The position numbers and the translations under genes are program-made. From Ceratotherium simum simum (Eukaryota; Chordata; Mammalia; Perissodactyla; Rhinocerotidae): DNA of 64,000 nt. Positions within the stretch are counted from its first letter, which is position 1, and the number at the start of each line of letters is the position of its first letter. The DNA is taken from NCBI RefSeq assembly GCF_000283155.1, contig NW_004454177.1:1920128-1984127 (forward strand), written 5' to 3'. The notes under the pieces were generated by a model. The model made no database searches. It saw nothing but the letters and a program-made list of their open reading frames with translations, and was not told the DNA's origin. This document shows, piece after piece, positions 11,095-21,569 of this stretch.

Positions 11095-11203
11095 ACGGCA
11101 GTCTCTTACACTAGCCTGTAAGCTTTGCGGGGGTAGGGACCTGCTCTGTCTGGTAGGGTCGTGCTCAGTAATATTTGCTGAATGGATGCATGCATGAATG
11201 GAC
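11095..11203 (+). repeat. L2 LINE, 3' terminus
   Basis: 'cactagcctgtaagctttgc', 'gtagggacctgctctgtct', then 'ctgaatggatgcatgcatga', in the order of the L2 sense 3' end. Confidence 0.75.
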
Positions 11204-11419
11204 TTGGAAAGTAAACTAGAGAAAAGAAGGCAGGCTTTACAGCAGCTTCACACTGTTACATTTGTTTTTGGCTATAAGTTTTACTTGGTTATATGGATTA
11301 TTTCTCTTTTTCTCTGCGAGTTCACCCATAGTAGATTTAGCTTGTTGGCCATTCAGTCTTGCTTTGTACTGAAAATCCGAATTGATGAGCATCTAAAGGA
11401 AAAAGAAAAAGATGAGAGG

Positions 11420-11690
11420 TGATTGAGTGCAGTGGTCAAGAGCGTGGGCTCAGGCATTAAATTGCCTGGGTGTGCAATTTGGCTCTGCCAAGTGTTAGCT
11501 CTGTGATCTTGGGCAGGTCACTTGACCTCTCTCTGCTTTAGTTTCTTCATTGATAAACCAGTGATGATAACAATAGAATGTACCTGATAGGGATGTTGTG
11601 AGGATTAAGTGGGTTAGTTGACATAAAACTTCACACATTGCTTGGCACAGTATAAGTGCTCTATAAATGGTAGCTATTATTATTATTTTT
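11420..11690 (+). repeat. MIR SINE, near full length
   Basis: One of the best MIRs of the window. It has the tRNA-like head 'cagtggtcaagagcgtgggc', the core 'gttagctctgtgatcttggg' with 'aggtcacttgacctctctct', and the tail 'gcttggcacagtataagtgc' with 'tctataaatggtagctatta'. Confidence 0.92.
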
Positions 11691-12034
11691 TCCCTTAAAA
11701 GAGCAGACATCCTCCTCAGTTCACCACAGCTATTGAATTAGTTTTTTAGTTTCTGTAAGCCTCCCAATGTTTTCTATCCAAACCATGCATAGATAATGAA
11801 TTTGATGTCTTCATAAAGCTTGATATTTTGTAGCAATGATTTTAAGCTCTCTCATCTATTGTCTCATTTCATTAGTTAATGATCATCATGACAAAGTAAT
11901 AAAAAGGGTCCTTTAAAAATACTTCTGATATTGCAGATGTCAAATACCAATTACCACAATACTTTATTCTAAGACCTGTGATATTTTTCTTACTTAACAT
12001 TTTGTAATTATTTGCATTTTGTGATTTAAAATTT
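11691..12034. other. unassigned AT-rich interval
   Basis: No recognised repeat or gene. Confidence 0.4.
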
Positions 12035-12150
12035 TTCTTTTCTAGACTCTAAGCTCTTTGAGGGAAAAATTTTTTTCCTGTACTTCTGACCTTTACTAAT
12101 CTTCATGAATATTTTGCTGATATACAAATATTTATTAAGTGAGTAATTAG
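12035..12150 (+). repeat. degraded L2 3' terminus
   Basis: 'ctagactctaagctctttga' followed by 'caaatatttattaagtga' fits a decayed L2 3' end. Confidence 0.5.
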
Positions 12151-12504
12151 ATCCTTTCTCCTTTTATTACAAACACAGGGGACACTGAGTGTCTCTGACA
12201 CATTGCTAGATTTCTTCTTGTAATTTCATCTGGGAACTTTCAATTCTTATTTTCTACCCTCAAACAGTGGCATCTGCAAATAAGAGAGGATCCACTGGAG
12301 GACTGGTTGGTGCTGGCTGATTCACTTGATGTACCTCCTTCAGTAGAAATGACAGCCGGCATTTCCCCTGTGGCTTTGAAATACATAATTGCAAACTCGG
12401 TGAGGTGCTGGACCCCATTATTCATCCTTTATGTCTTACACTGAATGTGTTCATTTTTTAAAAACATTATTGTTATTTTATGTCAACAATAATAATACCC
12501 TTCT

Positions 12505-12622
12505 GTTGTATATTACTGAACAGTTTATAGAGAGTCGTATACATTATTTCATTTAATCTGTACAATAAGCTTATATTTTTATTGCTATATTATATGTGAA
12601 ATCTGAGGATTGGGAGGAGAAA
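12505..12622 (-). repeat. MIR-related fragment
   Basis: 'cagtttatagagagtcgtat' and 'ttatttcatttaatctgtac' follow the antisense MIR3-like order; weak. Confidence 0.4.
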
Positions 12623-12631
12623 GGGTTAGCT

Positions 12632-12822
12632 AGCGGGTGCCATGTGCTTTACACACATTATCTCATTCAGTCATCATAGCAGCCCCTGAAGTGAGCAATA
12701 ATATCTCTATTCTACTGATATAAATCTAAGGTTCAGTGATCCTAACTAGTGTGTGATGGAATTGAGATGCAAACTGGTTTGTCTAGCAATGAAACCTGTG
12801 CTTTTCCCACTACACCAGCAGT
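12632..12822 (-). repeat. MIR SINE
   Basis: 'ccatgtgctttacacacatt', 'atctcattcagtcatcatag' and 'ttttcccactacaccagcag' give the start, core and promoter end of an antisense MIR. Confidence 0.78.
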
Positions 12823-12891
12823 TGACTGAATTACACTGTAACCTTTATTTAGTAGAGTCTACTTTTTATGACTGAAGTCCCTGGTTTTTTC

Positions 12892-13262
12892 CCCCAGCTT
12901 TATTGAGGTATAATTAACCAATAAAAATTGTATATATTTAAGCAATATAATGTGATGATTGGATATATGTATACACTGTGAAATGGTTACCACAATGAAG
13001 CTAATTAACATATCCATCACCTCGCATAGTTACCATTTTTTGTGTGTGTTTGGTAAGAACACTTAGATTTACTCTCTTGGCAAATTTCAGGTATACAGTA
13101 CAGTATTGTTAACTATAGTCACCCTGCTGTATGTTACATCCTCAGAACTTATTCATCTTATAACTGGAAGTTTGTACCCTTTGACCAGCATCTCCCCATT
13201 TCCTCCACCCCAGCCCCTGGCAACTACCGTGCTACTCTCCACCTCTGTGAGTTCGCTGTTTG
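12892..13262 (-). mobile_element. L1 LINE 3' UTR (L1MA/L1MB type)
   Basis: 'agctttattgaggtataatt', 'aactatagtcaccctgctgt' and 'catctccccatttcctccac' are the classical antisense L1MA/L1MB 3' UTR series. It breaks off near 13262. Confidence 0.85.
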
Positions 13263-16200
13263 TTCACCTCTAGTGACAATAAGATCTGGACACGCACATG
13301 ATTCTAGAGAACATCATAGGACAGTCTTTCTGTGCCTCATCCTTCCCACAGAGAACTCATACTTTGCTTTCCCAGTCCTCTGTTGCTGGTAATAAACGTG
13401 GAGAATGCAGACACCGTGTTGCATTGCTATCTGTCACTGTTTGCATTGTCTCAAACCAAGGCAATGATTTGGGATGGGGCTGAGGTCAATTAGCATTCTC
13501 ACCACTCTTGTCGTGTCCTACTCTTTCTAAACCTAACTCCTTTACACAGAATGCCTAGATCACAGATTTGGCAGTTTGGCTGGCCTAGGAGGCAGAGAGC
13601 AGTGGCTGCGCTGGCGGATACTCTGACTTGCATTTCAAGGATGTTTGTTCCAAAATTCCAAAAAATGACCAACTTGACTAGACCTGTGGTGGTGTGAGTG
13701 TAATACAGAGAATCTTGTGGATAAAAAAAAATAAGCTTGCTCCTGACAAAGTGATTTGATCTTTGGATCCTAATAACCCTGGTTGGAAGGTAGAAACTCT
13801 AGTGTTCACTTTTGGGTCAGGGAGTCAGTGCTCAATATGCTAAGAGAATTCATTTTCCTTGAGTGTTCTTCCTTTCAAGTCACGTTTTACTGCTGGAGTT
13901 ACTCAGCGAATTAATAGGTATAGAAATGCAAAGCTCTTTTCTTATTACATTCTATCGATCTGATTGCAGTGTCATTAATTGAAAGACTAGGAAAATGTGA
14001 TAGATAGTTCAGCTCAAGATTCTACACTCATTTTGGCCCAGATCTGTTGTAAGAAAACTGCATGAAACTGACTGAAAGGAGCCTTTTGGTCTGATGTGAA
14101 TTATTCTTTCTTTGTCACTCTTTGTAAGAGCATTCAGTCCTAGTGAGATTTACAACGTGAAATTATAAACTGTTTCTCCTCTTAAAGGAAAATCAAAACT
14201 CACAGTGCTTATTTGTAGAGTTGGAAATAATCCATGTAGTAACTCATTTTTATAGATTACGTATATATGACATTTGAAAAAACCGGTTCTGACAGAAACA
14301 AATTGTGACTCAAAAATAGGGAAGCGGGCATTTTACTCTTCATTTTAAGCAATTTCCTTTGGAATATCGTGGTTGTGGAACATTATTTTCCTTCATCCCC
14401 GTTGCGTCCATCTCATTCTAGTGGTGTGTGAAACTTTAGAGAGACTGGTATGTGGTTAGGGATTGTTTTTTATTGTTTTTGTTTTAGGGATTGTTTTTAT
14501 TGATTTTTGTGATGTTTTTTACATATTTTCTTTTTGGGTTGTTAGGCCTGCTCTCCTTTGGATTTCCCCTATAAGTTTAAATTAACTTGAGAATTTTGTA
14601 TATGTACAGATGTGCCCACAAACATATTTAATAGGTGTACTCGAATATGAAAATGTAAAAGAATTAAAAAAAATATTTTAATCCTCTATGTGACGGGAAA
14701 TTCCCCAGGCTCAGACAAGAACATACCAGGTTGTGTGTAACTTGTTCAGGAAGGCTGAGCATCACTCCTTGCTTCCTACTTATACTTTAGTAAGCTGGGC
14801 TATTTTTTTGTTGTGGTTATTATTTTAAATATTTGAAGCTTGAAGTGAACGGGAGTAATGTTCAAATTTAAATCACATCTAAATGACATAAAACATCATC
14901 CAACTCTTGCTTTTAATAAATGTTGTTTGGAGAAGTTTAGAAGTTTAGTATGTGTTACTGATAATACATGTCCCACCAAATATTTTTTTATCCTTAGTCT
15001 ATGGTGTTTGAATTGTCTTTCGCAAGGTGCCATTTCTTCTCCTGGGTGTGATTTTGATGGTAGAATAAGTCATTTGTGGAAAGATAGGAAGGGAGCAAAT
15101 TGCCACGCAGTATGACCTCCTTTTGGAACACGTCTTGCAAGTGTATTTAATGCTCTCTGAGCTCAGAGACAATGGCTTATGGTTTGAGGTCCTCCTAACT
15201 GACCTTTGCCTTGGTGAGCAGTGTGAGCTGCTTCCTCTGATCATCAGCTACTCTCAGAGTGAAAAAGAGGCTGCACCAGCGGGAGGAAGTAAGTGCTGTT
15301 GATGAGAGCACAGGCTGCCTTACCCCTGATATTATGTCTAAAAATACATCCACAGAGAGGCAGGCATATGCTCGCGCCTTGGTGTGAAGGAGCTCTCGCC
15401 TGTGTTTCTTGCTATACCCATCTAAATTCTGGAGTGAGGAATTAAATTATTACAAAAGCCTTGCCAGTCTTTGATTTGCCATTGTCTCTGCTTCTCCGTT
15501 GCCTTTGAATGGGACTCTTGATACAGGGCTTTCATAGACCAGCCGGTGCTGATGGGGTCCGTGACTTGACGATGGCGCCTGCTCGTTCCGTTGCGTTCTG
15601 TCTGAGGAGTGCTTTTCTTTCCTTTTTGGGAGGCAGAGAGCACTGGGCAGAGGTTGCACTTGGCACATCACAACGCCGTTGTCACTGCTGTGGCTGTTAT
15701 TGCCCTCGGCAAGAGCCCGGGAGCCGACAGGACGGTGGGTCACCTCGCCAGCCATTTAGCACCATTTCCCTTCTCCCTCTCCACACGGTTAGGATTTGTT
15801 CTTTCTTCAGTGACAGGGTTTGGTGGGGGTTCCCGAGTCTCCCTCTCCACCCTTGCTTCATCCTCACAGGGACCTGCTTTATCTTGATTTCTCACACCTC
15901 CCCTGCAACTCACTTTTTAGCTTCTATTGTTGGGGTTTTCTCTTTCAGTGTTATCTCCAAATTTCTCAGCTTCTGTAGTTACCTCACAAGTTAAAAGGGG
16001 TGAAATTATTATTCGAGCCCTTTTGTCTAGGAAGAAAGAAAACAAAAATTGCTCTTTAGAGCGATAGTGCTAAGAAGAGGAATAAATAGCAGAGAGAAGT
16101 AAGTGACACTGTTTTGCAGCCCCTGCTACAGCTTGGCTGTAAATACATGTCTTCAGGTAAGATTTTCCATCTTATTTACAGAGTTAGAGGAAGATGTTAA

Positions 16201-17112
16201 CCTTCAGGATATTTTCCATACCTTGGTTGAAAGTAATTTCAGTTCTAACAAGAAGTGCTGAAGAAAGAAAGGCAGTTTTTCATGTACCAGAAAAAGACAA
16301 AATCACTGATAACATCAGATACAAAGTAGACCATTCCCTTTGAAATTATCCATATTCAAAAATGAGTAAGATCAGCTGTTACTTATACCTCCCTCTTTCT
16401 TCTTATATATTCAACAACAATATTTTGATGTCCTTGAAAACTGAAAGGCAAAGCATTATTTTTCAAAAGGGTTGATTTTTTTTCAGGTTTCTGCAAAATG
16501 AGATAAAAGAATTCTTTATATTGCTTCAGATGGTTAGCACAGAATACGTCCAATGCAAGTTACCACAGATATATCCAATGTAAGCTGATATTCACATGTG
16601 CAATTAAAAAAAGATACACATACACACACACTCCAAAACAAACCCACTCAATGTTAACCAAAATCTAGACTTGAATTTAAACCAAAATAATTTCATCTTT
16701 AAAGAGGAGAATTAATCTTCGTATATGCTTTTCTATAGCTGAACATTCCCTCTCCTTTTTTCAACATTATTTTATTAGTTTCTTTCATAAAAGCCACTGA
16801 AATGGACAAAGAATTCTACCATATAGTTAATTTAAATTCTAGTGGCAGTTGATTAAAATAGAGCATGGATCAAATATGTCATAAACTCTTATTTGTCACC
16901 AGGTATTTCCTTTTAGTTCAGCTTAATGCATTTTATTCCCAATGATGCCAAAGAAATATATATGCCTGTGGACACTCCACACCTAATTATGCAGCTGGAT
17001 ACATTAATAGCCTGTAATATTATATAGATCTGAGAGTTAAACAGAAAAAAAAAAAACAGGAAAAGATGCTGTTATTTGTAGCCAGCAAGTGGCATGATCC
17101 AGGTGCTGGAGT
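13263..17112. other. transposon-free interval, left part
   Basis: I recognise no SINE, LINE, LTR or DNA transposon here. A CpG-bearing patch at about 15540-15750 ('cgatggcgcctgctcgttcc') lies within a 161-codon plus-strand frame (15509-15994), the longest frame not crossing the gap. The frame resembles no known family, and overlapping open frames on the other strand suggest composition rather than coding. Confidence 0.5.
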
Positions 17113-17120
17113 ATTTGCAT
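17113..17120 (+). promoter_or_regulatory. octamer motif upstream of the putative exon
   Basis: A perfect 'atttgcat', the POU/Oct-factor octamer, lies about 250 bases upstream of the putative start codon. An 8-mer is expected by chance about twice per strand in 64 kb, so only its position lends weight. Confidence 0.2.
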
Positions 17121-17336
17121 GTCTTTCCACCTTTGTTCCTTCAGAGGCGTTGAGGGTCTCAGCTATTGCTGACTAATTGGTAGTTGTAGTAACCGCTATA
17201 GGCTCCTTAGATTAGAAATGCATGCAGACGTGGGTCTCGATTCAAACACTGGGGAACGCATACTCTCACTTACTTACACAGGCAGAAAGTCTTCATACTA
17301 ATAGAGGTGTGATGGAGATAGCAGGACATAAAACAG

Positions 17337-17373
17337 AAGAGAGAGAGAGACAGACAGAAAGAGAGAGAGGGAG
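17337..17373 (+). repeat. GA-rich simple repeat
   Basis: Imperfect (GA)n with 'cagacagaaa' interruptions, ending directly against the putative start codon. It would form a purine-rich 5' leader if the exon is real. Confidence 0.85.
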
Positions 17374-17523
17374 ATGGCTGGCAGCAAGTATACCCCTGCA
17401 AATAGTTCTAAAATGCGTTTGCAAATGCAGAAGCCTTCAGAACCATCCAACAATTCAGACACCCTTTTTATTTCTTCTCTGCGGGACGCCTCCATCCAGA
17501 CTATTCGCAAAAAAACGGAAAAG
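17374..17523 (+). CDS. putative first coding exon, gene not recognised
   Basis: Seen: an ATG in strong context (G at -3, G at +4) opens a 50-codon frame beginning MAGSKYTPANSS and ending IRKKTEK. It stops exactly at AAG|GTGAGAG, a near-perfect splice donor at 17524, leaving phase 0. Without splicing the frame would end at a TAG only seven codons later. The peptide is Ser/Thr/Asn-rich with a basic C-terminal end; there is no signal peptide, membrane segment or recognised domain. No polypyrimidine tract and acceptor precede the ATG, so a first (perhaps alternative) exon is more likely than an internal one. It lies in the middle of about 7.9 kb without recognised transposons, as promoter regions often do. 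I cannot match it to a gene. A chance frame next to a chance donor remains possible, and no downstream exon has been tied to it. Confidence 0.33.
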
Positions 17524-17529
17524 GTGAGA
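17524..17529 (+). promoter_or_regulatory. consensus splice donor
   Basis: GTGAGA directly follows codon 50 of the putative exon (AAG|GTGAGA), matching the mammalian donor consensus MAG|GTRAG in every position. Confidence 0.35.
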
Positions 17530-17729
17530 GCCCTGCCATGTTAGCTCAGAATTCATCTGATTTCCTTTTTTCCCCCCTGCCTTGTATTCCTCAATCCATT
17601 GTCCATGCATCCGATGGCAGCCGCCCTTGCTCTTGAATGCAAGTGTCACAGCAGGAGCAGAAAAAGGGTTGAGGGAAGGCATTGTCAAAGCCACGGTTGT
17701 CTATTGTTTCTTCGCTTTCACTGCTCTGG

Positions 17730-17730
<1 letters not shown>

Positions 17731-17756
<26 letters not shown>
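17731..17756 (+). repeat. poly-T run, 26 bases
   Basis: Uninterrupted T26. No L1 or SINE body borders it on either side, so it is either a simple repeat or the tail remnant of an unrecognised antisense insertion. Confidence 0.9.
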
Positions 17757-17760
<4 letters not shown>

Positions 17761-20700
17761 CTTTCCCTCACTAGTGGCCTCTGTCCAGGAGGAGGGAGAA
17801 AATTGCAAGAGTTCGTGGAGTAGTAGAGTGGAGCTTTTTTTATTGCACGCTGTTTTGATAAACAGCTCAGCAATACAGTTCACGAAATTAGGAAATACAG
17901 CACGAGTGGAGGATTCTGGTGGGAGAGCGAGGGGGTGGGGGGCTTCAGAGATGGCTCCAGCCTGGATGCCAAAGGCAGTTTCTTTGCAAGGACTTCGGTG
18001 GTGATTTTTGTTTTCTGCTGCATTTTCAGTTTTAAAAAATCATGAGAAAAGTCTTATTCATCTGTCAAGCTTTCCATTTGTTTATTTTTGTTCAGCTCAA
18101 CAACTAGATGGAAATTTTAAGCCAGGCCAGATCTGCTGTTTGTGATTTGCTCAGAGGTTGAAATCGGTTCAGCCTGAATCGGTGATTGTCTTTTTCAGAT
18201 TGTTTAAACTTGCATGTGAAATGTGTGTGGTAACTTTCCAATGTACATTACAAAAAATGGGTTTGATCATCATTCGTGTGGCTATAAATCTTGGAATTAT
18301 GTTATTTTGCACCTTAACCGTAGTTATTCTTTTGGGCGACATTTATCCGCAACTGATTATCATCTTTGAACAGGCCAACTCCTCTCATAACTCCCAAAGT
18401 TTTCAAAGGTTACAAAGTCACACTTTCAGACTAGATTTTTAGGAAAGTATTTCAAATGAGCATTTGACATAAGCAGGAAAATGCTGGGAATTTTTTCCAG
18501 CAACTTTATGTAATCTATATTTCTTCAAATAAATAAAAGTGATTAAAACTGATTCCACATAAAAAGAATCAGAGGGCAGATTGAATTTGAACTCCATATT
18601 CAAACAATTTTGCTAAAAAACAAACACATTGGCAAATTTTATAAACTTAGTTTTAGCTTAGAAAAATCACATAGCTATAATTGGGGTTCTCCATAGTTTT
18701 CTTCCTTCTAAATATTGTGCTATCTATAATTATCTAGAAAAAATTATTCCAAATTGATCATTTTTTTTTCCTCAAGCCGGCTAACTTCTGGCATGAGCAT
18801 AGGACTTTTCACTGTTATCAGAATTTGCTAAACACTCAGAATTTCAGTTTTGAAATGTATTTTAAGTCAGGAGGGGATACATCTGGATGCAGAGGAAGAA
18901 ATTTTTTCTTTCAAGGAGCCATTCCATTTTATAACACATGCAGGTGGGTTAATAGTCAATATGAGCTTATGGTTTCTTTCTTTCCCAAATAATGACTGTA
19001 GTCTGTCCATGAACATAGGAGTAGAATAACTTTTGGGTTCCATAAGAAAACACCCTAAACTGGAAGTCTGAAATCTCCATGTACATGAACAGCTTATTGG
19101 GCACCCTGAAAATACATTCTCTCCCTTTCCATTTTCATTGTCTTGATTTAGGGGACTTGGGCCCAGCCACCCTGCCTCCTTCTTTTGTGAAGGGACATTT
19201 TGAAGTGTCTATAGAAAGCAAACTTCTCGAAGCAATACAGAGCGGGCCATGGTTTGAATGCAAGTCTGAATTTAATTGCGGCCACCCTGGTAGTACACTG
19301 TTTAGTTTCCAGCACACATCTGCATGATCCTTACAGCAACTCTAGGCAGAAATTGTGAGCAAGGAAAACTTATCTGTGATAAAGTTACATATCTTTTGCC
19401 AAGGAACAGTCACTTGGGGTTGATTCAAAAGTCAAATTTAAACAAATGTTTCCAAGGCTTTTGTGTACGGGGAAGTTGGAATGGCTAACTTCTTCAGAGC
19501 ACTTTGGACAGAGAGAAATGGAGAGCCCCATCTTCTGACAAATTCTAGTTTGGGAAAGGGTGAAATGAGGGGAAAATGGCTGAAATATTACAAGGTCGGC
19601 TAGTATTTCCACCTTAAAATGCTAAAGACAAAGAGGTTAGTGAAAGGCTCAGGGTCTCTGTGATTGAAGTAGTGTAAACAATTTCCTTTTTCACTCCAGA
19701 ACAGTGTAATTCTCCAAGGAGCTGGAAGGAATGCTCAGACCCCTGGGAGAACAGACTTGGAGGGAACCCCGTCTCTTAGCCTGTGCCCCCTGCAAATTTT
19801 TCCTTTCTGCTGGATCAACTTAAAAGGAACAACTGATCTTGCGGCCAAGGTCAATCCCCAGACGTTTTAAAGGCACAGGTTCAAGTTCAACCGTGAATCC
19901 AAATATTTTACATAACTGTCTGTAGTTGTTCCAGTAGATATAAAACTTGCAAATCATATAGAAAACCTAACCTGGGCATTTCTTGAAAATGGAAACCCCA
20001 CCTCTAATATTTTACGTATTGAACACAAAGTGGTCAAAATGTTATCTGTGCCTTATATCTTCTGGGCCCTAAAAATACAAACATCTTTTAAAAAGCAAGG
20101 GAAAAACAGTATTTTTTGGCATTTTTAGAACAACGTCTCAAGAATCAAGCAGAAGATCGCATGCACGTGTATATAAAAGACAAAATACGATGCAGCTGTT
20201 CCACTTCTTCTACCCTCCCCAGGCCCTCAGGCTGATTTAAAATAACCACTGAAAGGTCAGGGTGTGGCCAAAAACACTCAACTCATTTTCAATCCCCTCA
20301 TTAATTGAAAACATTTTCTTTTTCAAAAGCATGTACTTTGTTGAATCTCTACAGTCAAGCAGCAGACACACCCTTTAGGGTTATCACTTTTTAAACCCTT
20401 TTGGATCTCTTTTTTCCCCTCCAAATTGGGAGGACAGAGTTGAGCTGCCCCTTTTTGAGTGAACAGCACACCTTCCTCTACCTAATGGTATGAGGCCTGT
20501 AGAGATAAAATGCTCCTTTAATTTCCTTTGTGATAAAAGGTTCCTCGTACTCATAAGAAGTGTGAAACATGAGCGAAATGAAGACTTTCTACGATGCTCG
20601 TCAACTGGCACCACGAACTGTTCTTGTGATATTTTGGGAAGCACACAGAAAGCTCCTAATGGTTTGTTCAGTTAGCAAAGAGGTGGCATTTGGATTTGAT

Positions 20701-21161
20701 GTCTCATGTTCAAGGAGTCGGGTTTTAGAGTAAACAAATACGGAAAATGAGGATTCCATCTCTAGAGGATGCTTTGACTAAGCTCTATTTTCTCCCCAGA
20801 TTTATTTTTCTGGAGTGGGTGGGGGAGGAGGTAGGCACTATTTTATTTATATAGTCTTGCTAGGCTAACTGCAGATGTTTGGGATTTCCTTGAAAAATAA
20901 TTATGTTATTTTGACAGTTGCTGGTTTAAGTACAGCATAAAACTCCTGAGAGCATTCTAAGAGAAGTTATGTGGTAATCCAGGGCTGGATTTTTGTTTGT
21001 TTGTTTTCATACTCATTTAATGTAAAATTCTGTGTAAACAGTGTTGATCTGGAGAATGTTTTTCCTCTACCTACTTCTCTGAGTGTAGGTCTGGAAGGAT
21101 GAGAAGTGGGTTTGTAAAATGTCTACTCCAGAACCGCTAACAAGAAAGTTTGTGGGAGGGT
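17757..21161. other. transposon-free interval, right part
   Basis: No recognised repeat family. Unique, moderately AT-rich sequence; no frame resembling a protein. With the interval from 13263 it makes about 7.9 kb devoid of recognisable transposons. Confidence 0.5.
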
Positions 21162-21569
21162 ATTAAAAGGGATGCCAGCCCTGGTGGTCTAGTGGTTAAG
21201 ATTCACGCTGTCACCACTGCAACCCGGGTTAGTTTCCCGGTCAGGGAACCACACCACCCATCTGCCACTGTCATACTGTGGTGGCTGCATGTTGCTGTGA
21301 TGCTGGAAGCTATTTCAAATACCAGCAGGGTCACCCATGGTGGACAGGGCTCAGTGGAGCTTCCAGAGTTAGACAGCCTAGGAAGAAGGACCTGGCCACC
21401 CACTTCCTGAAAAATTATCCATGAAAACCCCATGAAAAGCAGCAGAGCATTGTCTGATAAAGCATGGGAAGGTGAGATGATGGCACAAAAAGACTGGGAA
21501 GGGTTCTGCCCTAGGGTCACTAGGAGTCGGAATCAGCTCCATGGCACTAACAACAAATTAAAAGGGATG
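21162..21569. repeat. perfect 13-base target-site duplication
   Basis: attaaaagggatg at 21162-21174 is repeated without mismatch at 21557-21569, defining both ends of the SINE. Confidence 0.95.
21175..21556 (+). mobile_element. tRNA-headed SINE with RTE-like tail, not ERE
   Basis: Head 'ccagccctggtggtctagtg' contains an A box (21185-21200) and a B-box-like 'ggttagtttcc' (21227-21237), so a pol III promoter is present. Unlike ERE the body is about 380 bases and ends 'cactaggagtcggaatcagc' then 'catggcactaacaacaa', with no A tail. That tail resembles the 3' ends of SINEs mobilised by RTE/BovB-type LINEs (the same 'gagtcgga' block) rather than by L1. A horse family of this kind (SINE2-1_EC by name) may be meant; I recall the name, not its consensus. 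The perfect target duplication shows a complete insertion. Confidence 0.75.

Noticed and set aside
17731..17756. Poly-T run as the tail of an antisense retrotransposon
   Set aside because: No SINE or L1 body follows and no target duplication was found.
18158..18442. 94-codon frame with a hydrophobic middle resembling membrane segments
   Set aside because: AT-rich sequence yields hydrophobic codons by chance; no start context, splice structure or family resemblance.
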